From: Hirundichthys speculiger
Lineage: Eukaryota; Chordata; Actinopteri; Beloniformes; Exocoetidae
Assembly (NCBI GenBank): GCA_018398805.1
Contig: JAGFBZ010000900.1
Span: forward strand, 806,001-870,000
DNA: 64,000 nucleotides
Reading direction: 5' to 3'
The notes beneath the pieces are model-generated. The model did not search any database. It had not been told where the DNA came from and saw only the letters and a list, made by a program, of their open reading frames with translations. A program made the position numbers and the translations under genes. Shown here piece by piece: positions 12,099 through 23,419 of this stretch; positions within the stretch are counted from its first letter, which is position 1, and the number at the start of each line of letters is the position of its first letter.

Positions 12099-12530
12099 AG
12101 ACCTCCCCCAAGCGCAACAGTTCCCCGATATAGTGATTTACAGATTGCAAAAAAATCCACCTTGTGACTCAGATCTGGATCAGCCTTTGAATTTGATAGA
12201 GGTTCCCATTGTCAATCCCTGAGTCAAATTTCATGAGTTTGGGGCAATAATTAACGTAGATATTGAGAAACAAAATTTTCGGCCCCATTAACCGCAATGT
12301 ATCAAAAAAAAAATGAGAAAGTGATTCAGAACATTGACCGCAATGTTATCGAAGATTTGAAATTAATCCAGAATCCAGGATTTCTTCCGGATCACACCCA
12401 AAATGAAATCAGTTCTTCCTTTTCACATTTCTGACAACTCCTGAAAATTTCATCAAAATCCATCCATAACTTTTTGAGTTATCTTGAACACAGACAAACA
12501 GACTGATAAACGCTGGTAAAAACAACAAAT
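12099..12530 (-). repeat. Common fish interspersed repeat, copy 2 (inverted)
   Basis: This is the reverse complement of the 9683-10086 copy. GACTCAGATCTGGATCAGCC, GATAGAGGTTCCCATTGTCA and the CAGTTCTTCCTTTTCACATT block all occur in matching order. An extra internal duplication of the ACCGCAATGT-AAAGTGAT region is seen near 12290-12350. With copy 1 it forms an inverted pair about 2 kb apart. Confidence 0.82.
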
Positions 12531-14357
12531 ATTAAAAGTATAAAGTTGATTTTGTTTCTTTTTTTTTAATAAAAAAAGTTCAACTGTCTAAAGGGAAATT
12601 CTAATAAGTAAAATTTACAACCAAAGTTTGTTAAGTACTTTTCTTTTCTTTTTTTTCCTTCAGTGTCCATCTGGCTGTGAGCAGGTTTGATATAATGTCT
12701 TAAAGTGATGCTCAATCAAGTCAACTTCTGTGGAAAAAAACCCACATGGTTGCCACTGAACTGGAAAATATTTTTGGACTGACTGTCGTGTCCATAATTA
12801 TAGGATCAAAGAAGAGCAAACTTTTCTCTTTCAACAAATTGGAACGCAGCTCTCTAACTCCGCACAGATCCAAGGGAAGAGATGTTTATTCCGACCCGCT
12901 GGTCCAGCTGGCTCCAGATCTACCAGGCCCACGAATGAAAACACTGTATAAAAACATTTCAATAACTGTGTTGTAACAGAACCTCCGGGCCTTTCCAAAT
13001 CCGTCCCTGGCAACTCTCACTAGATATGTCCTTTTGCTAAAGCAGCACAGAGACACACTGATACAGTTCTTTTTTTTCTGAATTTAAGGGCATCTCTCCA
13101 TTTACGAGCTCTACACAGCTCCACGTACTTTAATACCGCCATCCTCTCGCTCTCTCTGTCTTCTGCTGGCGCTCCGCTGAGTCTTCCTTCACAGAGTAGA
13201 TTTAATTATTTATTGCCATGATTTATTTAGTTTTGCTCTACACAGAAGCAGCAATCTTCATCCCCCTGTCTCTAACTTTCTCTCACTTGCTCCCTTCCTT
13301 TCCTTTCCTCTGGCCCTCCCCTCCTCTATATCCTGAACACTCTCTTTCTTTCTCTCCGTATCTGCTCTTCTCTCTTTCTTCCACCCCTTTGCATCACAGA
13401 TCGCTCTCCTATGGTCCCTCGCTGAATATTTTAAAATATCGTCCTCCTTTTCTTACCCTCAGTTTTTTTATTCTGTAGTCGTTCAGACTTTATGAGCCCA
13501 AATCTTTTTATGTTCTTTCAATTTCTCATATCATTCCTCCTCTTTAATGTTCTTCTGTCCCTTCTTCACATTCATTAGTCAGTTCTCTCATCCATCTTTT
13601 CCTTGTTAGGAGTCTCCACGTCTTCTGCATTCTTGATTCTTTTAATAGCGATACTTTAACCATTATTCGCTCTAATTGCAAGCCAGACATCTTTTAAATT
13701 ATTTCAATAATTATTATCTTTAATGTGTGGTAGAATCTTCCAGTTGCAATTAGCAGGGGGAGAAAAAAAAAATCAAGAAAATAAACTACTGCAACAACTG
13801 TCGCTTCAGTCACATCAGAGGTTTCTTATCTGCACAGTTTTTCAACCACTCCAGTGCTCATTTATTCTCTTTCTATTTATTTCAACTTTATCTGTTGCTA
13901 TAATTGGATGCTATAAAGAGGAAAAATAAGGAGCCAAGAAGAGAAAAAAATGAAGAGATGCATTTTGATGCTTGAGTGAAAAAGGTTTTTTTTTAATAAT
14001 TTCAGAGGCAAACCTCCCACATTCATTTCCTCATCTTAACTTGAGCTCCATTACTGCATGACTTCAAATACAAGAGTGTCCTTTCCAAACCTCCATTTTC
14101 TCTCATCTAATATCATACAAGTGCAGCAGTAATCAGTATGCTTATTTCTTTGTGATTGGAATTTATTCTGGAGGTCTGAAGGCCACCTACATCATGTGTT
14201 TTAAGGAATGTGCCCATACTCATGAAATCTCTCCTTTCTCTCATTCTCTAACCTTCCTGCCTGCCATGGAATGACCCGTAATCTCCCCTCCCTTCCTCTC
14301 TCATCCATCACCCCCATGTTGTGCGTCTTTGTGTGTCATATACATGGGTGTTTGCAG

Positions 14358-14519
14358 TGCATGGGCAGTGGGAGGAGTGGTCGTCATGGAGTCTGTGCTC
14401 TGTGACCTGTGGGCGGGGCTCCAGGAGGCGAACCAGGAAGTGCATGGATGGAGGCGGGGCCGTGGTTTGTGGACGGCCCGAGATTCAGACCAAACTCTGC
14501 AACATAGCGGTGTGTCCTG
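14358..14519 (+). CDS. adgrb2: adgrb2 exon: TSR2
   Basis: The 162-bp exon, phase 1 at both ends, encodes a complete TSR. It begins (G)TG CAT GGG, giving [20 protein letters not shown], and ends CNIAVCP. It has the three Trp of WxxWxxW, the CSVTCGRG turn with the TSR O-fucosylation-type CSVTCG motif, the Arg-rich RRRTRKC strand and six Cys in TSR order. The BAI family places a repeat ending in KxCNIAxCP directly before a GQWxEWxxW repeat, which is what follows here. Acceptor TTTGCAG and donor G|GTTAGT bound the exon. No frame break or stop occurs. The symmetrical phase makes it an in-frame module. Confidence 0.93.
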
Positions 14520-15037
14520 GTTAGTACCATCGCCATCAACATGATACACCCACCCTCTCGCTCATTCGCTCTCTGCATGACCATCAAAAAACTAAAAACA
14601 TGTTACGTTGTCATAACTGTTGGATTTACAAGCATTTGCATTGATAACATTAATGCTGTGTTCTTCTATTACAGCTCATTGCCGAATTAAGTGTCTCTTT
14701 ATCTGCATTGTCCTATGAATAAATGCAAACAAATGGTTTTCACATCATGGAACAGGAAAACCCGTTCAGCCTCCCCAAACTAGCAAAGCAGGTTACCTGT
14801 TGAGTTAGAGTAGGTTATCAGGTTACAGGCATCTATGAACCTAACCTGGTAGGTTGGCCTTACCCAGTGGTTCTCAAAGTGGGGGGTGGGAAACAAAGCC
14901 CCACTGCATTGCTGGCATGGATGAGTTTGCAAAAATGCCAAGTGTCAAGCTCAAGTCCAATAAACTGCAACGTGGATGCCGCTTTGAAATGCTGCCATTC
15001 AAGTCAATGACGCCAGAGATATCGAGTCTGTTTAGAT

Positions 15038-15774
15038 CACATGTGTCAAACACAAGGCCCGCGGGCCAAATGTGGCCCGCCACGTCATTTTATGGGGCCC
15101 TCAAGAGCTTGTGCATTATTGACTTAAATTTTAAACCAATATTTTAAGACTTAAAATAAGCTTGCACCGCTTTAAAGCACATTAACAATAAACTACATCT
15201 CCCACAATGCATTTTGTCTTCACCAACAATGGTAACAGTATCTCACCATGAAGCAAGACATTAAGACGACTTTCTGAAGTGATGGAAAAACCTCCACAAA
15301 CCAACACCAATATGTCCAAGAAAAGAGAAATCGATGCCCAAGGAAGGCAGTTTCATGAACAACGGGAAAATGAATACAAGTTTGTACCTCAAGGTGAAAA
15401 AACAGTGTGTATTTTGTGTTATGAGGCGGTGTCAGTCGTGAAAGAGTTTAATCTACGTCTGGCATTTTGCCAACAAACGCGGAGCTAAGTATGCTAAATT
15501 TAGCCTCGATGGATACTCTGAGTGATGTTTACATCACCTGTGCGAGAGTAGGTTTACAACCACAAACCCTGAGTTTAATATAATAATGAGTTACATTATT
15601 TGAAAACTTAATATATAATAAATACAGAAACAGTTATTTAACAATATAATAAGGTGTAGTTAAATTTATTTTGATTTACATTGCCTTATGTTACATTTAT
15701 GCTGTCAATCTGGCCCTTCAAGGGCAACCATGATGCTGATGTGGCCCTCAGTGAAAATGAGTCTGACACCGCTG
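15038..15774 (+). mobile_element. hAT (Charlie-like) element nested in an older hAT
   Basis: It starts CACATGTGTCAAACACAAGG, close to the CAGxGGTGTCAAAC-type end of vertebrate Charlie-like hATs, and ends GAGTCTGACACCGCTG. Flanks GTTTAGAT (15030-15037) and CTTTAGAT (15775-15782) match at 7 of 8 positions, giving the hAT target duplication. GGCCCGCGGGCCAAATGTGG near the start and TGGCCCTCAGTG near the end are sub-terminal. The centre carries a broken BED zinc-finger frame. Confidence 0.86.
15279..15488 (+). pseudogene. BED-type zinc-finger fragment of a hAT transposase
   Basis: The frame reads MSKKREIDAQGRQFHEQREN and then VCILCYEAVSVVKEFNLR. This is the N-terminal BED-like finger of transposases of the hAT group related to GTF2IRD2/ZBED proteins: a C-x2-C pair, followed after a loop by what should be H-x-x-x-H. 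The frame shifts at about 15459-15463, after which HFANKRGAKYAKFSLDG is found in another frame, and the second His is Arg. The catalytic part of the transposase is missing. It is a dead remnant. Confidence 0.75.
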
Positions 15775-18700
15775 CTTTAGATGCTTGGCTGCTGATAGAC
15801 CACGTCCTATTTATACACAGCATTAGTTGACAGGAAGTCAGACACGGAAATGGCAGAAAACCTGGGGAGTTTCAAAATAAAGCTCCACTGGCAGGCTCGC
15901 TCATCAACATTTTGTTAACCCACGTAGACTGTGTGTTGAACAGGGATTTAGAAGAGATTTGAAACACATATGAGGAAAAGGTCAGTGTATAAGCTGAAAA
16001 ACGCATTTTGCTCGACAGTGCTCAGCCTATTTTAATGCACACTAGAAGAAAGAAAAAGACGTCACATGATCACGAAACCTTCGGGCTTGTTATCAATTAG
16101 AAATATGGCTGAGCGGGAGTTGCTCCACGGCGCTCCGCTCCAAGTTGCTTTCTGTGAGACTTGAGCTGCTTTAAAACCAGAGCGCCGCATTTTCCTCCTG
16201 CTGTGAGACTCTGGGTTTATAAATTATAGACCACATTTGAACATAATATTGTAATATATACTCTGAATATTCTGTTTGCAGTTCGAAGCCAGCTGCATGG
16301 GGTGCGGATTCATATGCGTCCAATACTGCATTTTCATGTAGAAAGTGAAAAAAAAAAATGTTTTTCTGAACAAAGGGGGGGGGGGGCACACAAAAATAAG
16401 TTTGGGAACCAGTGGCCTAACCTGTTAGATTAGTTTATTTTAACAAGTTAGATTATCTCAGACTCTATGTTCCTCAGCTTCAGGTTACTCCATTTGCACC
16501 TGTAGATAAATTAGTTTATCAGTACAGAAGAAGAAAAGCATCCAATCATACACACTAGACACTTAATCCAACATTTACAGCAGTAAAAAGAGAAAAAAAG
16601 AAGAGGAAGAAGAAGTTTTAAAGTGCTTATTTAATGGCCTTCAGCAGCGTCAAGTCCTTTTATTTATAAAAATGATGGCTGCCACAACAGCATCTACATT
16701 TTGGAAGAGAGAATCTCTGACCAGATGGCAGAAGCTGAATGAGGCTGTTTATTGGATGGGCTTTGTCCATTATTATACTGGTTCCCAGTCGCTGTGACTG
16801 TTTGCTGTGCAGCGACTCTCTGTGAAGCCATGGTTGTTCAAACACCTCACTCGACCATCTGACAATCTGATTTAGAGAATTCTTCTGTTTTAATGACGCA
16901 TTCCCGACCCATGCTACTAAAGAAAATGATCAAATTGACTCAATAAAAGCATCGTAAAACATGGGCTTAAGAGTCTGATCAATATTAATTATTGCCAGTT
17001 TTCTGGGTCGGTGTAAGCGCTGATGCCTCTTCTTACAGATGGCTTCACAGTTAGCTTCAAACCTCAGACCAGAGTCGGTAATTGTGCCTAAAATATTTGT
17101 AGGCAGCGACCCGCTCCACAGTCCGACCCTTTATTGAGATGCATCTGTGACTGTGGGCACTTTTTTTTCTAAAATCAATAACCGTGTCTTTCGTTTTGGA
17201 CACATTAAGCTGCAGGCATGAGTCCTCACACCATTGAAGAAAATCCTTTGCAGCGGTTACTTTTCTCCATCCTGGACTTAGAAATATTGGAAGAAATACT
17301 GAAAGGGATTTTTATGAAATTTGATAAAAGTGTGTTTTATCTCCTAATCTTTTCACTCGCACCTGCAATCAGTGGGATTTGTGATTTTGGGCGAAGTGTT
17401 AAAACCGGTAAAGACAGTATTGATCAAGTGGTTTATGGTCAGCATTAGTGCGTTTCCACATAACTTTACATTTAGCTTACAGAACCTTTTACATCTTAGA
17501 GACTCACGACACTTTGAAAGAAGGTACATTTGAACAGGATTGTCTCAAATTCAGGATGAATTTCAGTTGTGCATTTTGGAACGTCAGTGAACGTCTACGT
17601 CTCTCCTCCGTTGAACCTGATGACATTTTTTTTTCCAGCCGGGTCAACACGTTAAACCAATGTTGGGTCTGTATGAGTGTGGCTGAGGGAGATCTGTCTG
17701 ATCGGTTGCTCAGCATGGTGAATTAGCTCTAAAAGTTAATGTGGCAGTAAAGGTGCCTGGCTAAAAAAAAAAAAAAAAAAAGATTTGATCTTCTTTTGCC
17801 TTAAATTACTTTAATTCTGTAGGCATAGGAGAGTTGAGGATAACCATGAAGCCAGCATAAACTCGATCTTTTGTCACTGCTCACCTTTTATTGTTCCTTC
17901 TGAGGATTTTTAGCTCTATCTCTATCTGTCATCAACCACAGGATCCATGCCCTCTTTTCAAATTGTCACTCACCTATAGAATAGCAAATTCTACAGGTTG
18001 GACTCATGCGCTTTTTCCATGGTTGGCTTGGTTCAGATTGCTGAGAATCTTGCCGTGAAACACTTTCATTATAGTCTCCGAGATTACCTATTAAGTCCGT
18101 ACTTTGTCAAGAACAGCAATAAGTCGCTGGTGCAACCCTATCTAATTCAGCTGTCAGGGTAAACTCAGGACTTTATACCAGTCTGTCTCAGACTGTCCGT
18201 CTGAAACATCTTTATCAGGCTGGAGGGTAATAGGACTCAACAGAAACTAAGATAAAGTCTTCAAGCTCCAGGGGGGAAAAAAAAGGTAATAAGACTGAGG
18301 CAACAATCATTGTATTCTCCAGTCAGGCAATTTTTAAATACAGCCACCGACTTGTTTGTGAAAACTAGCATTAATCCACGCAAGGCAGACTTTTATTTTC
18401 TTTTTAAGGCTTAATTGTGCTCATGAATTGTATCTGTGCACTCTTAATTTTGTACTTCAAATGTCCTTCCAGAAAAACACTTACTCTGAAAGCATTCACA
18501 TTAGAGCAAATAGTCATTTCATTGATTCGAATTGCTTTTCTTTTCTTTGTTGTGAGACTATAAATGAATTCTGCTTCAGAGTGACGATGTTAATGGATGC
18601 AGAGATATTAAAACACTAGACGGTTTTTAAGAAAAGTTGCAGCTGCTTTGTGATTAATAGTTTTTTTTTTCTTTTTTTTTTCATGAATTGATTTCAGTCC

Positions 18701-19390
18701 AAAGAAGAGTGTGTTTGCCTCGTGTGTAATCACTCACAGCCTGTGAAATTATCGCAGAGTAAGTGCTCTTTATTTAGTGAGACTATGGCAAAAATTCTCT
18801 ATCAATTTACCACTTGACTGAGAATACTGTGGAGTCCTCCATCTTAATCAGGCTTTATTGTCCTCCTGCTTCTGATACCAGATGATACTTTTGGCCATAC
18901 TTTTACTTGAATTTTCATGTTTTTCAGAGCAAAGATTTTATGGAGTTCACATTTTAGTAAAACAAACACATCCCCATTGCGCAACACAAATCGGCAGCAA
19001 AGTTGTGTGTCAAAGCCAGTATGTCCTCCAGGAGGGTGTGGCCTGCAGCAGACTGGGAAGGTCAATTTGGTGAAAGCGTGGCTCCTTCTTTGGAGGTTCT
19101 TCATGAAACCTGTATGTTTGTGTGGGTCTTGGGAGTTTTTAAAATACAGCTTTGATGGATCCAGTCTATTGGTACTGTATGTGTGCGCGTCATATTTGTG
19201 GAGAAATTCCAATCTCATGGCTAAGCGGACCGTAAAACCTTTTGACCGGGCTATACAACATTTGGACACCCTGGTCAAAGGTTCTGATACAATAAAAAAC
19301 ATAATCAAAGGCCCAAACCAAACTAAGGAACCGATCCTAAAGGCAAAGCTTGGGCTTGTACATGGCCTTTGGCAAGTGTTTTGGCTTATA

Positions 19391-20133
19391 CAGTAGTACC
19401 TCTACTTACGATCGTCTCTACATACGAAATTTTCAGGTTACAAAACGCCTCAACAGGAAAATATTGCCTCTCGTTACGAAAGAAATTTCAGGATACGAAG
19501 GACAAAAATCCAGTAGCGCTGCTACTCGCAGCTCCCAGAGTTTACCGAACATAAACATAGCTGTCGGCTCTGTATCTCAGTTTGAAAGCGGTGCGTCTGA
19601 ACTGCTCTGCCATTGGCTATCGATTAGCATCTTCCTGGCATCCCATTGGCTAGGAGGGCCCCTTGTCTGTATGAGCAACCCAGGTAAACGAAAAATTTTT
19701 TACCTTTGTCAAGGAGGTTATGTTTTTGCTGGCGTTTGTCTGTCTGTATTCAAGATAATTCAAAAAGTTATGGATGGATTTTGATTAAATTTTACGGAGT
19801 TGATGGAAATGTGAAAAGGAAGAACTGATTTCATTTTGGGCGTGATCCGGAAGAAATCCTGGATTCTGGATCACTTTCAAATTTTCGATAATTGTTGCGC
19901 TTGGTGGAGGTCTGCGCTCTCTGAGTGCTTTTCTAGTTCTAACATGTATTTCTTACAGGTTTTTATGTCATTTCATGTATTATTTATAATTTATAAAAAA
20001 TCTATGTCCGAATTTTGGGGGGGTTGGAACGGATTAGGGCATTTACATGGAAAACGTGTCTCTACTCACGAAATTTTCAGGTTACGAAACTACTTTCCAG
20101 AACCAATTAATTTTGTAAGTAGAAGTACGACTG
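19391..20133 (+). mobile_element. Tigger/mariner-like non-autonomous element
   Basis: The ends CAGTAGTACCTCTACTTACG and GTAAGTAGAAGTACGACTG are inverse complements with few mismatches, and both sides have TA (19389-19390, 20134-20135). GAAATTTTCAGGTTACGAAA-type blocks recur in both arms. No transposase is encoded. Another repeat (19707-19935) sits inside. Confidence 0.85.
19707..19935 (+). repeat. Common fish interspersed repeat, copy 3 (short, nested)
   Basis: It matches the 9683-10086 copy in the same direction: TGTCAAGGAGGTTATGTTTT at the start, AAAAAGTTATGGATGGATTT, AGGAAGAACTGATTTCATTT, and the closing TTGGTGGAGGTCTGCGCTCT. The middle half found in copies 1 and 2 is absent. It lies inside the element at 19391-20133, so it arrived later. 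Confidence 0.8.
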
Positions 20134-20494
20134 TAAATGTTTTTTTTTTTTCATCCAGCCAACTGTAAATCTGTCAATTCATGCTTGTAGTTCATCCATT
20201 CCTTATGAAAAAAAGGCTTCAAGGTCTGTCAGATTCTTGTGCTGCTCTTTGAGGTGATCTACAGACTTTCCATAAAGTTTAGGTTAGGGAATTTGAGGAT
20301 TTCTATCTTGTTATAGGAGCAAAGCTTTTTCAGTCCTCGATTTTTTTCAAAGATGGTATGACCAATACATTTTTCTTGGACCAAGAAGTGTTTCATTTGC
20401 AGCTTGGATGCAACATCATCCTGAATATGACTGATCCACCTCCATGTTTAAGGTGGAGAAGTTCCACAGAACTTATTTTACTTTTTTTTTTTTT

Positions 20495-20748
20495 AGCACT
20501 CAATTCAATTTCAATTTAATTTTATTTGTATAGCGTCTGTTATAATGTCAATTGTCTCTAGGCGCTTTACAGAGACCCAGAGCATGACCCCTGAGTAAAT
20601 ATCATTAACTAGCACTAGCAGCCTTTATTCACAGTCAAGAAAATATGGGCAGCGAGAGTGGGGAAGACATGCAGCACAGGGTTGCAGGCTGGGAGTCGAA
20701 CCTGCGACGGCAGCATAAGGGCTTTAGCCTCTGTACCTGCGTGCCTTT
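20495..20748 (-). mobile_element. tRNA-derived SINE, reverse orientation
   Basis: On the - strand the sequence near 20700 has GTCGCAGGTTCGACTCCC, a good RNA polymerase III B box in a tRNA T-arm setting. A degenerate A-box-like GGTACAGAGGCTAAAGCCC lies about 30 bases before it. The other end is the common fish TTCAATTTAATTTTATTTGT segment followed by GGCGCTTTACAGAGACCC. I infer a SINE with a tRNA-like head and a LINE-like tail. It is not a functional tRNA gene: no acceptor-stem pairing is evident. Confidence 0.6.
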
Positions 20749-21057
20749 GCAGAAGTGCATAATGTCACTTCTGATCACCTATATATATTTATGTAGGTAG
20801 CATTAGCACTTCAGGTAGCTAAACCTTCTTGAAGGTTTTCAGTAACCAAACATAATATGCCTACATAATGAATACTAAGGAAAGTTGTCCAGGTCTTTAA
20901 TATTCTTCAATATCCAGTCCACCATTGCAACCATGGCCGCTTAATCCCATCTCTGATTTACATTATAAACTGAGGAATCCAGCACCTGAAAGTGCATGGT
21001 GACTATTCTTGTTAAGCCTTAAGAAGCACGTGAAGCACTGAGACACTGAACGACTTA

Positions 21058-21728
21058 CAGTGATCCCTTATTTTTCACGGTTAATGGGGACCGGCACCCC
21101 CCGCGACAATCCAAAATCCGCGATCTGGAGCCGGAGCAACCCGAGCCTCAATAATGTGTTTAAAATATGTTTAAAAACCCCAAAAAAGTAGCGAGGCACT
21201 GCAGCAACACAAGACAAAGGCTCAACTGTGGTCTTTCTGTTACCTTCACAGGCTCTGGTCTCTGAACCGTAGTAAACAAACCACTGGTATTATGCCAATT
21301 TTGGCTCGTAATTAGCGGCTAACACGCTAACAACAACAAAACAAAAAGTCCGGTTTTCTCTGCATGGAACAAGCACTTTATTCTGGCTCTGCAGGAACTT
21401 GTAACATCACACAGGTTGTATTGTTGGGCTCCTGTCGGTTAACAGAGAATATAAATCTATACACGCTGGACTGCTGTTGATGCTCACTACACTTTTCATC
21501 TAACCTCGTTTTCTTCTGCCGTCCCACAACACACACACTCCATTACCCATAAGGCCACACCATAAGGGGCTGGGCTGGCTCACAACATTTCTTCACTGAG
21601 AACGCGTACAACATCCTGTGATGTTTCCGTGATTTAAAATTTTTTTTTAAATAATATATATTTCTGAAAAAAATCCGCAAAGCACTAAAACCGCGGTACT
21701 CAAACCGCGAAGTGGCAAGGGATCACTG
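21058..21728 (+). mobile_element. Pogo/Tigger-like MITE, copy 2
   Basis: The ends are CAGTGATCCCTTATTTTTCA and GTGGCAAGGGATCACTG, with TA on each side (21056-21057, 21729-21730). It matches copies 3 and 4 in direction and copy 1 inverted. It is non-coding. It lies 1.5 kb upstream of the TSR3 exon. Confidence 0.92.
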
Positions 21729-21733
21729 TATAT

Positions 21734-21764
21734 ATGAACACACACACGCACACACACACACACT

Positions 21765-21811
<47 letters not shown>

Positions 21812-21815
21812 GTAT
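21734..21815. repeat. (CA)n and (TA)n microsatellites
   Basis: A CACACA stretch is followed by about 40 bases of alternating TA and then a degenerate TA/TG stretch, immediately after the MITE copy 2 end. Lengths are likely polymorphic. Confidence 0.95.
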
Positions 21816-23253
21816 ATATGTATATATAAACATATATAAAACTAGACATGTTTACACATTAAACAAATAGTTCCAAATATAAATAAAAAAAAGCTGTTTG
21901 ATTAAATTAGGACAATTAAAGGGGTAGATTAAATAGGAGAGCACCATATGTGATTGAATAATATTTTATCTTTATTCAGTCTTTTCTTTTTTTTAGCATG
22001 TGGTCACATTCACACTGATGTCATTCTAACTCGCAATTCATACTGTATACTGCTGTGTGTTTTCTGCACAAAAGAGAATTGGTCCCAGCTAACGCTACGC
22101 TGTACACACAGCATGATTGACCACACTATGAAGGACACTTGGCAATGCCTTTGGCACTTGGGAGAATTAAACAAACATATTTATAGAAATGCAGTGCAGT
22201 TTATTTGCTTCGAAACACCCCTGTGAATAATGTGCTGCTGTGTATAATTTTCAATCAATCAATCAATCAATTTTGACCTGAAACAAAAAAGAAGAAGTAG
22301 TCGTTTTGTTTAGTTTTTCTTGTTGAAAGGGACAGATTTGGTACTATAAATACCAAACATGAAGAGACATTTTGGAAGGTTGCTGGATTGATCCTCAACT
22401 TCCCCACTGATGTTTTCATCACCGGCAAGTTGCCTTGGACAAAAACATCTGCTGCATGAATGTGATTAAATAAAATGTTCAGTGTCAAAGTTGTTGTTTG
22501 TAACTGCAAACTTTTTTTTTGTCTATTTTCTTTGAGTGATTGCAAATCAGCTCTCAACCTTTTCCACAGCGGTGCAGAGTGATTCAGTGCTCAGAAACGT
22601 CTCAATCACATTAACAGAGCATGAAGTATATTTTTAATCATCACACATTGTTCAAAAGTGATTCAAAATTAAAGTATTTCTGCTGTCTTTCAGTGAACTG
22701 ACAATTCCAGCTGAAGACAATGCATTATTTATTTATTTATTTTAATACGTACTATAGTATAAAAAACCATTAAGCTCATATAAGTGGTCTGTTTTTCAGA
22801 AAGAGCTGATGCAACAATGTTTGCACAACTAAAGTTGAATGGTGGGTGTTTTCTAAGAACATTATGAAATAATCAACTTTAAGGTACTCTTGGTGAACTC
22901 TTTTGAGAAAGGAACAAAGGAATTTGTAATCAGCTATTTCATAACATAATTAAATATTTAAACTTTCATATACTCAAGAACAGTTTTATGTTTGCTGTTA
23001 CTATTTATAATAAGTCCACAAGTCTCCAATGTGTTTGTTCTCCTTCACATCTCAGTGTGTAGTATGTTTTGTTGTAGGCTGCTCACTTACTCTTCCTTGT
23101 TTTCCACTCCCTCTTTCCCTTTGCTTGGATTCAATCTCCTCTCTTTCAAAACTCTGGATTGCCATACTCTGACTCCCCGCCCCCCCGCATTTCTGCAATA
23201 ACCATCCATCCCTCTGACTCCCTTCATCCCCCACTTTCCATCTCACTGACCAG

Positions 23254-23419
23254 TTGAGGGCCAGTGGTCGGAATGGGGTCCCTGGATGAGATGCAGCGTG
23301 AGTTGCAACACTGGCACCCAGCAGAGGCAGAGGCGCTGCAGCGTGTCGGTGCACGGTTGGGCCGAGTGCAAGGGCCCCCATCCAGGAGAGCAGAAAATGC
23401 ACCAACCCTTCATGCAACG
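23254..23419 (+). CDS. adgrb2: adgrb2 exon: TSR3 (one-base insertion)
   Basis: The exon starts (G)TT GAG GGC, giving [20 protein letters not shown], then [16 protein letters not shown]. In that frame it should close [11 protein letters not shown] as other BAI repeats do, but these residues are only read after dropping one base: the sequence has CCAGGAGAGC near 23383-23392 where CCAGAGAGC fits. The exon is 166 bp where 165 would keep phase 1 at both ends, confirming one extra base. As written, splicing into the next exon reaches TAA within about four codons. Acceptor CCAG with a pyrimidine-rich upstream tract and donor G|GTAAAG bound it. Conserved Trp and Cys positions are otherwise intact. 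Confidence 0.88.

Larger units (their letters stand above)
107..14357 (+). other. Intron between TSR1 and TSR2 exons (14.25 kb), rich in transposon remains
   Basis: This intron starts GTAAGT and ends TTTGCAG. It holds a pogo-like MITE (779-1439), a C/A homopolymer tract (2726-2775), a Tc1 transposase relic (3433-3720), a hAT element (4613-4910), a fold-back element (6034-7302), ATTAATCG-rich repeat sequence (7320-7470), two opposed copies of a common fish repeat (9683-10086 and 12099-12530), a LINE tail (10369-10622) and a hAT element with a MADF fragment (11424-12047). I saw no further exon, promoter or RNA gene in 1440-2720, 4911-6030, 7480-9680 or 12540-14350. The last of these is T/C-rich with many CTCTC runs around 13250-13450. 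Confidence 0.75.
14865..16414 (+). mobile_element. hAT-type element, host of a second hAT insertion
   Basis: The ends are CAGTGGTTCTCAAAG and TTTGGGAACCAGTG, imperfect inverse complements, flanked by 8-bp duplications GCCTTACC (14857-14864) and GCCTAACC (16415-16422), 7 of 8 identical. At 15038-15774 a different hAT element is inserted. The right part contains a G-run (about 16375-16386) and no transposase frame. Confidence 0.85.
14520..23253 (+). other. Intron between TSR2 and TSR3 exons (8.7 kb)
   Basis: This intron holds nested hAT elements (14865-16414 with 15038-15774 inside), a nested Tigger-like element (19391-20133 with 19707-19935 inside), a SINE (20495-20748), a pogo-like MITE (21058-21728) and CA/TA microsatellites (21734-21815). 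The parts 16420-19380 and 21820-23250 show no repeat or exon I recognise. Overlapping open frames at about 18844-19396 lack any known domain. Confidence 0.75.

Noticed and set aside
18844..19396. Overlapping open frames of 154 and 159 codons on opposite strands
   Set aside because: No known domain, no splice signals or start context of note, and no family resemblance; long chance frames are expected over 64 kb.
20690..20748. Possible tRNA gene because of a good B box
   Set aside because: No acceptor-stem pairing or clear anticodon arm, and it is joined to a repeat body; treated as the head of a SINE.
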